Shown one piece after another: positions 17,206 to 25,043 of a DNA stretch of 64,000 bases. Positions within the stretch are counted from its first letter, which is position 1; the number at the start of each line of letters is the position of its first letter. The translations under genes and the position numbers were made by a program. Below the pieces are notes generated by a model. That model made no database searches. It worked only from the letters and a program-made list of their open reading frames with translations, and was not told the origin of the DNA. The stretch lies in contig MKUZ01000024.1 of assembly GCA_001899065.1 (NCBI GenBank), positions 62,128 through 126,127 of the forward strand. Reading direction: 5' to 3'. The DNA is from Devosia sp. 66-22. Its GTDB lineage: Bacteria; Pseudomonadota; Alphaproteobacteria; Rhizobiales; Devosiaceae.

Positions 17206-17792
17206 CTGCGCGATATCCGCCCCAGGGCTGCATAGGCCTCCTCGAGGCCGGCGAAGCCACCCTCGGCGATGGTGATCGGCGCGGCGCTGTCGGCGATGGC
17301 GACGAGCAATGTCGTGATCGCCTCGACATCGCCGTGGATTTCACCCGCCGCCGCAGCGCGTTTCAGGGCGCCCGCGAAGATGTCGCGGATTTCCGTCGAA
17401 AAGTGCGCGAGCCGGGCGCGGCCGGCCTCGGTAAGCAACTCCTGGTCCTGCCGGAGGCGGGAGATCAGGCTCCACGGCCGGACCAGTTCGCCGTCGGCGT
17501 TGAACCGATCGTAGCGCTGGCGGCTGAAGACCAGCATCTGCCGCAGCTTGTCGGGCAGGGGCGTGCCGTCCACCGCCCAGACGCCGCGCAGCGCTTCGAG
17601 CGTCGCCGCCACATAGTCGGCCAGCACCTCGTCGATCAGCGCGGCCTTGGAGCCGAAATGGTAGTGGATGTTGGCCCGCGTGATCCCCAGCCGCGTGGCA
17701 ATCTCGGCATAGCCCATGCCGCGATAGCCGTGCCGCACCAGCAACTCCTCGGCCAGGCGCTTGATCTCGCTGCGGCTCTCGCTCTCGTCCAT
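17202..17792 (-). CDS. TetR/AcrR family transcriptional regulator
   Basis: 196 residues from the ATG at 17792, which has a GGGGA ribosome site; a GTG at 17825 would add eleven residues. The N-terminal HTH reads ELLVRHGYRGMGYAEIATRLGITRANIHYHFGSKAALIDEVL. The C-terminal ligand domain is helical and unassigned. It is divergent from the triple-RidA gene, and a near-perfect 20-26 bp palindrome between them is the likely operator. It probably represses the RidA-M24 operon. Confidence 0.92.
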   Translation of the reverse strand: MDESESRSEIKRLAEELLVRHGYRGMGYAEIATRLGITRANIHYHFGSKAALIDEVLADYVAATLEALRGVWAVDGTPLPDKLRQMLVFSRQRYDRFNADGELVRPWSLISRLRQDQELLTEAGRARLAHFSTEIRDIFAGALKRAAAAGEIHGDVEAITTLLVAIADSAAPITIAEGGFAGLEEAYAALGRISRS

Positions 17793-17834
17793 GCCGTCCC
17801 CTAGCGCAGATTGGGCCGGATGCACATTGACGCC

Positions 17835-17860
17835 ATACTTACTTACATGTCAGTAAGTAT
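17835..17860. promoter_or_regulatory. TetR operator palindrome
   Basis: ATACTTAC, a 10-nt spacer, then GTAAGTAT gives perfect 8-bp arms. An overlapping inner version, TACTTAC-ATGTCA-GTAAGTA, runs 17840-17859. It sits between the divergent TetR and RidA-fusion genes and is the only strong dyad in the gap. Confidence 0.78.
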
Positions 17861-17878
17861 ACGAGTGGGGAGGAAGAG

Positions 17879-19054
17879 ATGACGGCACCGACGGTCATTC
17901 GACGCGGCAATTTCGTGTTTGTGGGTGGTCTCGTGGCGCGCGACCGCAGCGGCGCCATTGCACCTCCCGACGTACGGCTGCAGACCCGGCTCGTCTTCGA
18001 CACCCTCCGCGACATGCTCGAGAGCGTCGGCGCCAGCCTGGGCGACGTGGTCAAGCACTCGATCTACTTTGCCTGCGCGCCCGAGCAGGCGGCGATCGAC
18101 GCGTTCACGGCCGATGTTGACGCGGTGCGGGCGCGCTACTTCACCGCGCCTGGCCCGACGCGGACCGAGTTGCGCTGCGGCCTCGATACCGAAGGCGCGC
18201 TGCTGATGCTCGATACCTGGGTGGTAATCGGCGGCAAACGTGAAGTCATTGATCCGCCCGGTCACTGGGGCTGGGGCGTCGAGCAGCCCTTCGTTCATGG
18301 CTGGAAGGTCGACGACATGCTGTTCATCGGCGGCCAGCGCTCGCTCGATGCCAACGGCAAGGTGCTCGGCCTCGGCGACATCGAGATCCAGACAGACGAG
18401 TCGTTCCGCAATCTCGATACGATGCTGGGGGCCGGTGGTGGCGACCGCCACAGCCTGATGCGGCAGAACACTTATTTCCGCTTCTTCGGCGAGGGGCGCG
18501 AGGTCACGCAGTACTGGGAGAAGATGACGAATGTCCGCCGCCGCTACATGTCGGTGCCGTCGGCGGCGGGCGCCGGGCTGCGCATCCAGGGCATGCCGCA
18601 GGTCGACGAATTGATCCAGGTCGAAGGGATCGGCGTCCTCGGCGACGAGCGCGTCCGTCTCCAGCCCAAGGATCACTGGGACTGGAGCATCTCCAATTCG
18701 CAGTTCACGCAGGGCTGGGCCAAGGGGCCGCTGATCTTCATCGGCGGGCAGATATCGGCCGACAACAAGGCGCAGGCGGTGGGCGACGACATGGAGGCCC
18801 AGGCGCGCAACGTCTTCCAGTTCATCCGCAATGTGCTGGGCGAAGGCGGCTACACCGAAGCCGATGTGCAAAAGCTCTACATCTACTTCCATGCCGAGGG
18901 TGACTGGAACGAGATTGCAGCGGCGCGCGAGACGATCGCCCGGGTGCAGCGCGAATTCTACCCCGAGCCCGGTCCGGTCGTCACCGCCATCCGTGTCGCC
19001 GGCTTCGCCTTCGAGAATTTGCTGATCGAGATCGAAGCGTTCGGAGTCCGGTAG
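17879..19054 (+). CDS. Triple RidA-domain (YjgF/YER057c/UK114) fusion protein
   Basis: 391 residues made of three tandem RidA-like domains, about 1-118, 136-255 and 275-391. Each has the GGxx(S/A)xD strand, a helix like VRLQTRLVFDTLRDMLESVGASLGDVV and a terminal beta pair ending xIEAFGV or similar. Ordinary RidA is a homotrimer of about 125-residue chains that hydrolyses enamine/imine intermediates, so this looks like a single-chain trimer. The substrate-carboxylate Arg of the RidA PAR motif is kept only in domain 1 (R95, in GPTRTE). Domain 2 has Gly and domain 3 Val at the aligned place. TetR-controlled, with a 1-nt overlap into the M24 hydrolase gene. Confidence 0.88.
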   Translation: MTAPTVIRRGNFVFVGGLVARDRSGAIAPPDVRLQTRLVFDTLRDMLESVGASLGDVVKHSIYFACAPEQAAIDAFTADVDAVRARYFTAPGPTRTELRCGLDTEGALLMLDTWVVIGGKREVIDPPGHWGWGVEQPFVHGWKVDDMLFIGGQRSLDANGKVLGLGDIEIQTDESFRNLDTMLGAGGGDRHSLMRQNTYFRFFGEGREVTQYWEKMTNVRRRYMSVPSAAGAGLRIQGMPQVDELIQVEGIGVLGDERVRLQPKDHWDWSISNSQFTQGWAKGPLIFIGGQISADNKAQAVGDDMEAQARNVFQFIRNVLGEGGYTEADVQKLYIYFHAEGDWNEIAAARETIARVQREFYPEPGPVVTAIRVAGFAFENLLIEIEAFGVR

Positions 19055-20214
19055 TGGGCCGTGGCGACTTCCCCGCGGCGGAGTTTGAGCGACGGCTCGG
19101 GCTCGTGCGCGGGCAGATGGGGGCACGGAGCCTCGACAGTCTCGTCGTCATCCATCCGGCCTCGATCCACTGGCTCACCGGCAGCGAAGCCAAAAGCTAT
19201 CAGGAGTTCCAGTGCCTCATCGTCGGCGCGCGCGAGTCCAGTCCGCTCGTCGCGCTGGTTCGCGCTGGCGAGGTACACGAGCTCGAGACCGAGGCGCGTG
19301 TCGATGAGGTCGTGGGTTGGGGCGGCGGCATCGCCGAGGATCCCATCGCGGCGTTCGAAGCAGTGGCGCGCAGGCATGGCGTGCTCGGAGGGCGCGTCGG
19401 GCTCGAAGTCCCGGGCTACTACCTCCACCCCCATCACTACGAAGCGCTGCGCGATCTGATCGGCGCCGACAGGCTCGTCGACGCAACACTGCTGGTCGCC
19501 GACCTCAGGATGGTGAAGTCACCGCTCGAGCTGGCCTATGTCCGCGAGGCGGCGCGTCTCGCCGATCTCGGCATGCAGCAGTTCACGGCCGCAAGTCCTC
19601 TCGGCCGCAGCGAGCTCGAGCTTGCCGGCGATATCTATGGTGCGCTGCTGGGGGCCGGCAGCGGCATTGCCGCCAGTCCGATCAATCTCGTAAGCGGCCC
19701 GCGCTCGGCCTATTCGCACGGCGCCCCGACCGAGCGGCGCCTCGCCGTCGGCGACTTCGGCAGCATCGAGTTTGGAGCGACGTTCAAGCGCTATACATCG
19801 ACCATCGGCCGGCAGTTCGTGCTGGGGCGCCCGACAGCCCGCATGCGCGAGCTCTACGACGTGGTTCGCGCCGCCAGCGATGCCATGCTGGCGGTGATCG
19901 GCGACGGCGTCGCCGCCATCGAGGTGCACGAGGCCGCCCGGCAAATCATCGCTGCCGCCGGCCTCGATCGCTACCGGGTGCACCTCTCCGGCTACGGGCT
20001 AGGGCCGAGCTTCCCGCCGAGCTGGGCCGAGCCGCTGCACCTGCTCGAGGGCACGTCCTACACGCTGCGCGCGGGCATGGTGATCACCGTCGAGCCGCCG
20101 GTGTTCATCGGCGAAGAGGGGCTTGGCGCCCGCATCATCGACAACGTCATCGTGACCGACAGCGGGGCCGACCTGCTCTCGACGGTCACCCGCGACCTGT
20201 TCGAGGTCGCCTGA
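19054..20214 (+). CDS. M24 (pita-bread) hydrolase, creatinase/ectoine-hydrolase-like
   Basis: 386 residues: N-terminal creatinase domain (about 1-150) and C-terminal pita-bread domain (about 155-386). The metal-ligand positions of active M24 peptidases are altered. The first Asp becomes E239 (GSIEFGA), the second Asp becomes T250 (RYTSTIGR), and the GHGIG histidine becomes Tyr in SGYGLGPSFPPSW. This is typical of the non-peptidase branch that includes creatinase and ectoine hydrolase (DoeA/EutD). DoeA/EutD is favoured because a DoeB/EutE-like deacylase, an amino-acid importer and a EutB-like dehydratase lie just downstream. GTG start, overlapping the RidA-fusion stop by 1 nt. Confidence 0.82.
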   Translation: MGRGDFPAAEFERRLGLVRGQMGARSLDSLVVIHPASIHWLTGSEAKSYQEFQCLIVGARESSPLVALVRAGEVHELETEARVDEVVGWGGGIAEDPIAAFEAVARRHGVLGGRVGLEVPGYYLHPHHYEALRDLIGADRLVDATLLVADLRMVKSPLELAYVREAARLADLGMQQFTAASPLGRSELELAGDIYGALLGAGSGIAASPINLVSGPRSAYSHGAPTERRLAVGDFGSIEFGATFKRYTSTIGRQFVLGRPTARMRELYDVVRAASDAMLAVIGDGVAAIEVHEAARQIIAAAGLDRYRVHLSGYGLGPSFPPSWAEPLHLLEGTSYTLRAGMVITVEPPVFIGEEGLGARIIDNVIVTDSGADLLSTVTRDLFEVA

Positions 20215-20216
20215 TG

Positions 20217-20975
20217 TCAGCCACCCAGCTCATGCGCAATCTCGGCGCAGGCGATCTTGAGCCGCGCCAGCATCGCATCGAAATCGGGGGCGCTGCTGCG
20301 CCGGCTCACCGCGGCCACGGTGACGCAGGCGACCGCGCGATCGCCGGTGACGATCGGGCAGACCACATCGGTCACGCCGATGATGTCGCGGCTCTCATGG
20401 ATGATGGCGCCTTGCCGGCGCACGTCGTCGAGCTCCGTCGCCAGCCGCGTCGGGTCGGGCGGCAGCCGCATCAGCGTCAGGCATTCGTCGATCATGCGCT
20501 GCCGGATCGCGGCCGGCTGGAAGGCCATCAGCACGAGGCCGGAATGCGCGTCGGCCAGCGGCCGGCGATAGCCGAGCTTGAGCGAGAAGTTCATGTCGGC
20601 GCCGCCCGAGGCGGCGGCGATGATCACCGTCTCGCCGCGATGCGCGACCACCAGGTGTGCCGCCTGGTGCACTTCGTCGGCGAAGCGCTCGACGATAGGG
20701 GCCGCGACGCTCACCAGATCGCGGGCCCGCGCCGTCTGCATGCCCAGCCCGAACAGCTTGTTGGACAGCACCAGGCCCTCGCCGCTGTCCTCGCGCTGCA
20801 GGTAACCGCGCCCCACCAGCACATGCACCATGCGGAAAATCTCATTCTTGGAGCGCCCGAGCTCCTCGGCGATCTGCCGGGTGCCGAGCGGCTGTCCGGC
20901 TCGCGCCAGCAGCTCGAGGATGTCGAGCCCCTTTTCGAGAGCGGGGGCGCTGTAGCTGAGTTTGTCTTCTGCCAT
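20217..20975 (-). CDS. IclR family transcriptional regulator
   Basis: 252 residues from the ATG at 20975; the frame is open to 21017. The N-terminal winged helix contains ALEKGLDILELLARAGQPLGTRQIAEELGRSKNEIFRMVHVL. The C-terminal effector domain runs from about 80 and includes VAAPIVERFADEVHQAAHLVV and GVTDVVCPIV. It is convergent with the M24 gene (2 bp between stops) and divergent from the amino-acid importer operon at 21092, which it most likely controls. No palindrome as clear as those of the other regulators is visible in the gap. Confidence 0.92.
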   Translation of the reverse strand: MAEDKLSYSAPALEKGLDILELLARAGQPLGTRQIAEELGRSKNEIFRMVHVLVGRGYLQREDSGEGLVLSNKLFGLGMQTARARDLVSVAAPIVERFADEVHQAAHLVVAHRGETVIIAAASGGADMNFSLKLGYRRPLADAHSGLVLMAFQPAAIRQRMIDECLTLMRLPPDPTRLATELDDVRRQGAIIHESRDIIGVTDVVCPIVTGDRAVACVTVAAVSRRSSAPDFDAMLARLKIACAEIAHELGG

Positions 20976-20993
20976 TCGGTTCACCAATGACGC

Positions 20994-21022
20994 TTGACGA
21001 CACATATGAAGCAACATAGCGT
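20994..21022 (+). promoter_or_regulatory. Possible promoter of the amino-acid importer operon
   Basis: TTGACG at 20994-20999 with ATAGCG/CATAGC about 15-17 bp downstream in the gap between iclR and the permease gene. The -35 is good and the -10 is poor. Confidence 0.3.
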
Positions 21023-21091
21023 GACAGCCACGCCGGAATCCAGCGCTGAGCTAGCCCATTCCTGCCGCCTGCAGAAGGGGGATCTGCACGG

Positions 21092-21763
21092 ATGAACTAC
21101 AATTTCAGATTTAACGCCCTCGCCCCCTACACCGGCGAAATCCTCCGCGGCATCGGCCTCACGCTGCAGCTCACCTGCCTCACCATGGCGATCGCGCTGG
21201 TGGTCGGCCTGTTCGTGGCGCTGGCCCGGATGAGCGACAATCGGCTGCTGAGCGGCGCGGCGGCCACCTATGTCGAGGCCATCCGCAACACGCCGCTGCT
21301 GGTGCAGCTCTTCATCGTCTTCTTCGGCCTCCCCAGCATTGGCATCCGGCTCGACGCCTACACCGCGGCGGTGATTGGTCTGTCGATCAATGTCGGCGCC
21401 TATGCCGGCGAAATCCTCCGGGCCGGTATCCAGTCGATCCGGCCCAGCCAGGTCGAGGCCGGGCGGGCGCTCGGCATGACCGCCGGACAGACGTTCCGCA
21501 GCGTCGTGCTGTTCCCGGCGGTCAAGGCGATCTATCCCGCGCTCGCCAGCCAGTTCGTGCTGCTGCTGCTTGCCACCAGCGTCGTCTCCTCGCTCGGCGC
21601 CGGCGAGCTGTTCCACCAGGCAGCGTTCATCGACTCGCGCACCTATCGCTCGTTCGAAGCCTACGCGCTCATCACGCTGACCTACCTCATCCTCACGCTC
21701 GGCTTCCGGGCGCTGTTCGCGCTGGTCTACTGGCTGGTCTTCGTGCGGAGGTCGCGCGCATGA
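21092..21763 (+). CDS. Polar amino acid ABC transporter permease (HisM/GlnP type)
   Basis: 223 residues. The HisM/GlnP signature IRNTPLLVQLFIVFFGLP and the EAA region GRALGMTAGQTFRSVVLFP are clear, with about five transmembrane helices. The ATG at 21092 follows AAGGGGGA. It overlaps the second permease by 4 nt. The operon order is permease-permease-ATPase-SBP-deacylase-dehydratase, the same protein types as the ehu/eut ectoine loci of rhizobia. Confidence 0.93.
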   Translation: MNYNFRFNALAPYTGEILRGIGLTLQLTCLTMAIALVVGLFVALARMSDNRLLSGAAATYVEAIRNTPLLVQLFIVFFGLPSIGIRLDAYTAAVIGLSINVGAYAGEILRAGIQSIRPSQVEAGRALGMTAGQTFRSVVLFPAVKAIYPALASQFVLLLLATSVVSSLGAGELFHQAAFIDSRTYRSFEAYALITLTYLILTLGFRALFALVYWLVFVRRSRA

Positions 21764-22410
21764 TCCGCGAACTCGGCCCCAACGACATCGTCTATCTGCT
21801 GGAGGCGGCGCGCTGGACCATCGCGCTCGCGCTCATCGCCATGGTCGCGGGCGGCGTGCTCGGGCTTGTCGTCGCGGTGCTGCGCATCGTCGCCTTCGCC
21901 CCGGCCAACTGGCTCGCCATCGGCTACATCAATCTCGTCCAGGGCACGCCGCTGCTCGGCCAGCTGTTCATTTTCTTCTTCGGCCTGCCGCTGTTCGGCA
22001 TCCAGGTGGGCGCGTGGGAGGCGGCGGCGCTGGCGCTCTCGATCAACGCCTCGGCCTTTCTCGGCGAGATCTGGCGCGGCAGCCTGCAATCGGTGTCGCC
22101 GCGGCAATGGGAGGCGGGCGCGGCGCTCGGCCTCAATTACTGGCAGCGCCTCACCAGCGTAATCCTGCCGCAGGCGGTGCGCATCTCGATCGCCCCCACC
22201 GTCGGCTATCTGATGCAGCTGGTGAAGGACACGTCGCTCACCGCGCTCATCGGTTTCATCGAGCTGACCCGCGCCAGCCAGATTCTCAGCGCCGCCACCT
22301 TCAAGCCCCTCCAGGTCTACGGCCTCGCCGCCATCGCCTACTTCGTCATCTGCTTCAGCCTGTCGCGGCTGAGCCAGCATCTCGAGAAGAGAACCCATGC
22401 CGCTCGTTGA
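21760..22410 (+). CDS. Polar amino acid ABC transporter permease (HisQ/GlnP type)
   Basis: 216 residues. Signature YINLVQGTPLLGQLFIFFFGLP; EAA region AALGLNYWQRLTSVILPQAVR. It forms a heterodimeric pore with the upstream permease (ATGA overlap) and overlaps the ATPase gene by 14 nt. Confidence 0.93.
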   Translation: MIRELGPNDIVYLLEAARWTIALALIAMVAGGVLGLVVAVLRIVAFAPANWLAIGYINLVQGTPLLGQLFIFFFGLPLFGIQVGAWEAAALALSINASAFLGEIWRGSLQSVSPRQWEAGAALGLNYWQRLTSVILPQAVRISIAPTVGYLMQLVKDTSLTALIGFIELTRASQILSAATFKPLQVYGLAAIAYFVICFSLSRLSQHLEKRTHAAR

Positions 22411-23128
22411 GATCACCGATATTCACAAGAGCTTCGGCCTCGTCGAGGTGCTCAAGGGCGTTTCGCTCACCCTCGAAAAGGGCGAGATCGCCGCCGTCAT
22501 CGGCCGTTCCGGCTCCGGCAAGTCGACAATGCTGCGCTGCGTCAATGGGCTCGAGCGCGTGCAGTCGGGCCGCATCGTCGTCGACGGCCTCGAGGTTACG
22601 GCGCCGGCGACCGACCTCAATGTGCTGCGCCAGCGTGTCGGAATGGTGTTTCAAAGCTACAATCTGTTCCCGCACCTCAATGTCGAACGCAATGTCATGC
22701 TGGCGCTCCGGAAGGTGCGCCGCATGGCCGATGCCGAGGCGCGCGACATCGCCCGTGCGATGGTCGCCAAGGTCGGGCTCGCCGACAAGCTCGCGGCCTA
22801 TCCCGACGAGCTGTCCGGCGGCCAGCAGCAGCGCGTCGCCATCGCGCGCTCGCTCGCCATGCAGCCCACCATCATGCTGTTCGATGAGATCACCTCCGCC
22901 CTCGACCCCGAACTCGTGGGCGAGGTGCTGAAGGTCCTCGAGGAGCTTGCCCGCGAGGGCATGACGATGATGCTCGTCACGCACGAGATGAACTTCGCCA
23001 AGAACGTCGCCGACCGGGTGATCTTCATGCACCAGGGCAATGTCCATGAGGACGGCCCGGCGCGCGAGACCCTGCTTGAGCCGCGTACACCCGAGCTCGG
23101 GAGCTTCCTGAGCGCGGTCCTGCACTAG
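22397..23128 (+). CDS. Polar amino acid ABC transporter ATP-binding protein (GlnQ type)
   Basis: 243 residues. Walker A GRSGSGKST, Q-loop FQSYNLFPHLNV, signature LSGGQQQRVAIARSL, Walker B IMLFDEITSALDPELVGEV and switch THEMNFAKNVADRV. This is the PAAT-family nucleotide-binding subunit for the two permeases upstream. Its D-loop reads DEITSALDP, as in GlnQ/HisP relatives. It should not serve the sugar importers, which need a MalK-type subunit. Confidence 0.95.
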   Translation: MPLVEITDIHKSFGLVEVLKGVSLTLEKGEIAAVIGRSGSGKSTMLRCVNGLERVQSGRIVVDGLEVTAPATDLNVLRQRVGMVFQSYNLFPHLNVERNVMLALRKVRRMADAEARDIARAMVAKVGLADKLAAYPDELSGGQQQRVAIARSLAMQPTIMLFDEITSALDPELVGEVLKVLEELAREGMTMMLVTHEMNFAKNVADRVIFMHQGNVHEDGPARETLLEPRTPELGSFLSAVLH

Positions 23129-23174
23129 CCCAGAACCGACCATCGACCAACCATAGACCAAGAAGGGGACTACA

Positions 23175-23963
23175 ATGTTGAAGCATCTCTCCAGGATCGT
23201 CTCAGCCGTGCTCCTGGCCGGCGCAGTTACTGCAGGTCCTGCCCTCGCGGCCGACCTGCAGGAAATCATCGCCGCCGGTAAGGTGAGGATCGGCGTACCC
23301 GTCGACGTGGCGCCCTTTGGCTCCAACGACGCCAACAACCAGCCGGTCGGGCTCGACGTCGACATGGCCAACAACATCGCCAAGGCGCTGGGCGTCGAGC
23401 TGGAACTGCAGCAGATCACCGGTGCCAACCGCATCCCGTATCTGGCCACCGACAAACTCGACATCGTCATCGCCGCGATGGGCGCCACGCCCGAGCGGGC
23501 GCTGCAGATCGCCTTCACCTCGCCCTATGCGGCGCTGTCGGTGGGCGTGTTCGGACCGGACAGCATCGCCATCACCAGCGCCGACCAGATCACCAGCGAG
23601 ACCATCGCGGTGGCCCGCGGCACCACGCAGGACCTGCTCCTCACCGAGCTCGCGCCCAACGCCACGATCCAGCGCTATGACGACGACGCGACCGCTGCCG
23701 CCGCCTTCATCTCGGGTCAGGCCCAACTGCTCGCCACCGCCGACATCGTCGCCAAGGATCTGATGGAAAAGAACCCCGGCGCCGAGCTCAAGCCGAAGTT
23801 CCTGATGCAGTTCTCGCCCTGCTATATCGGTATCCAGCAGGGCTCGCCCGAGCTGCTGCGCTGGCTCGACACCTACATCCACGTGAGCCAGCTCGACGGC
23901 ACGCTGTCGGCGCTGTCGGAAAAGTGGATCGGCACCAAGCTGCCCACGCTTCCCGCCATCTGA
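23175..23963 (+). CDS. Polar amino acid ABC transporter solute-binding protein (family 3)
   Basis: 262 residues. The signal peptide ends near ALA before ADLQEII. Family-3 landmarks: GKVRIGVPVDVAPFG, LDVDMANNIAKALGVELELQQIT, LDIVIAAMGATPERALQIAFTSPYA and VARGTTQDLLLTEL. The ATG at 23175 follows AAGGGGAC. The ligand is probably ectoine or a related zwitterionic amino acid, judged only from the downstream enzymes; a general polar amino acid is the alternative. A strong hairpin follows the stop. Confidence 0.92.
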   Translation: MLKHLSRIVSAVLLAGAVTAGPALAADLQEIIAAGKVRIGVPVDVAPFGSNDANNQPVGLDVDMANNIAKALGVELELQQITGANRIPYLATDKLDIVIAAMGATPERALQIAFTSPYAALSVGVFGPDSIAITSADQITSETIAVARGTTQDLLLTELAPNATIQRYDDDATAAAAFISGQAQLLATADIVAKDLMEKNPGAELKPKFLMQFSPCYIGIQQGSPELLRWLDTYIHVSQLDGTLSALSEKWIGTKLPTLPAI

Positions 23964-23976
23964 TCATCCATCCTCC

Positions 23977-24004
23977 CGGCGCGGCGGGTTCGCCTGCCGC
24001 GCCG
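23977..24004 (+). terminator. Strong UUCG hairpin after the amino-acid binding protein
   Basis: CGGCGCGGCGGG, a TTCG tetraloop, then CCTGCCGCGCCG makes a twelve-pair stem with one G-T pair. No T-run follows, and the deacylase gene starts 32 nt later. It probably raises binding-protein mRNA stability or attenuates readthrough. Confidence 0.65.
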
Positions 24005-24035
24005 TCCCCCTCGCCACCGCCCAGCCAGGTTTTCG

Positions 24036-25043
24036 ATGTCCACCGCGCGCACCACCATCGATTTCGACCGCACCGGCAAGCAGATCGGCTTCGTCGACAT
24101 CCCGCATTCGCCGCATGAGGATGCCTGGGGCGCCACGCGTATTCCGCTGGCCGTCATCCGCAACGGCAGCGGTCCCACGGTCATCCTCGAAGCGGGCAAT
24201 CACGGCGACGAATATGAGGGGCCCATCGCGCTGGGCGAACTGCTGCGCGAACTCGACCCCGGCGCCGTCAATGGCCGCATCATCATCCTGCCGGCGGTGA
24301 ATACACCCGCTGTCGATGCCGGCCGGCGCACCTCGCCTGTCGACGGGCTCAATCTCAACCGCACCTTCCCGGGCGACGCCACCGGCACCATCACGCAGCA
24401 GATCTCCGCCTATGTCAGCGACGTGATCCTGCCGCTGGGCGATGCTTTCGTTGATCTCCATTCGGGCGGCTCCTCGCTCAATATCCTGCCCAGCGCCATC
24501 ATCGAGCCGGCCGCCGATCCGGTGCTGCGCCGCCGCAACATCGATGCCGTACTGGCCTTCGGCGCGCCGCTGACAGTGGTCATCGACAATCTGGGCGAGC
24601 CGCGCACCTCCACCGCAACGGCCGTGCGCGCTGGGCTCGTCACCATCGGCACCGAGCTGGCCGGCGCCGGCACCGTGTCGCCCGATGCGCTCGCGATCTG
24701 CCGACGCGGCGTGCGCAACGTGCTCGCCCATTTCGGCGTCCTCGATCCGGCCAGCGCCACGCCACCGGCGCGTCCCGACGCCATCCTGCGTATCCCCGGG
24801 CATGATGGTTATGTGCTCGCGCCCACCGCCGGCGTGTTCGAACCGTTTCACGCGCTCGGCGCGCGGGTCTCGGCCGGACAGGAAGCCGGCCGCATCCATA
24901 ACCTCGTCAACCCCTCGCGCGAACCGGAAGTCGTGCGCTACGGTGCCGGCGGCATCGTCTATGGCCAGCGCCAGCCCGGCCGCGTCGTGATCGGCAATTG
25001 CTGCGTCACGGTCGCGGCGCCGTATGAGGGGGAAATTTCTTGA
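24036..25043 (+). CDS. Succinylglutamate desuccinylase/aspartoacylase family deacylase, DoeB/EutE-like
   Basis: 335-residue zinc-dependent carboxypeptidase-fold amidohydrolase. The zinc motif is EAGNHGDEYEGPIAL (H, E), and a second His is in AFVDLHSGGSS. DGLNLNRTFPGD carries the substrate Arg region. The C-terminal beta domain includes HDGYVLAPTAGVFEPFHALGARVSAGQ. In ectoine degradation the DoeB/EutE member of this family deacetylates N-alpha-acetyl-diaminobutyrate. Linkage to the M24 hydrolase, importer and EutB-like enzyme favours that role over aspartoacylase. Ends in a TTGA overlap with the next gene. Confidence 0.82.
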   Translation: MSTARTTIDFDRTGKQIGFVDIPHSPHEDAWGATRIPLAVIRNGSGPTVILEAGNHGDEYEGPIALGELLRELDPGAVNGRIIILPAVNTPAVDAGRRTSPVDGLNLNRTFPGDATGTITQQISAYVSDVILPLGDAFVDLHSGGSSLNILPSAIIEPAADPVLRRRNIDAVLAFGAPLTVVIDNLGEPRTSTATAVRAGLVTIGTELAGAGTVSPDALAICRRGVRNVLAHFGVLDPASATPPARPDAILRIPGHDGYVLAPTAGVFEPFHALGARVSAGQEAGRIHNLVNPSREPEVVRYGAGGIVYGQRQPGRVVIGNCCVTVAAPYEGEIS

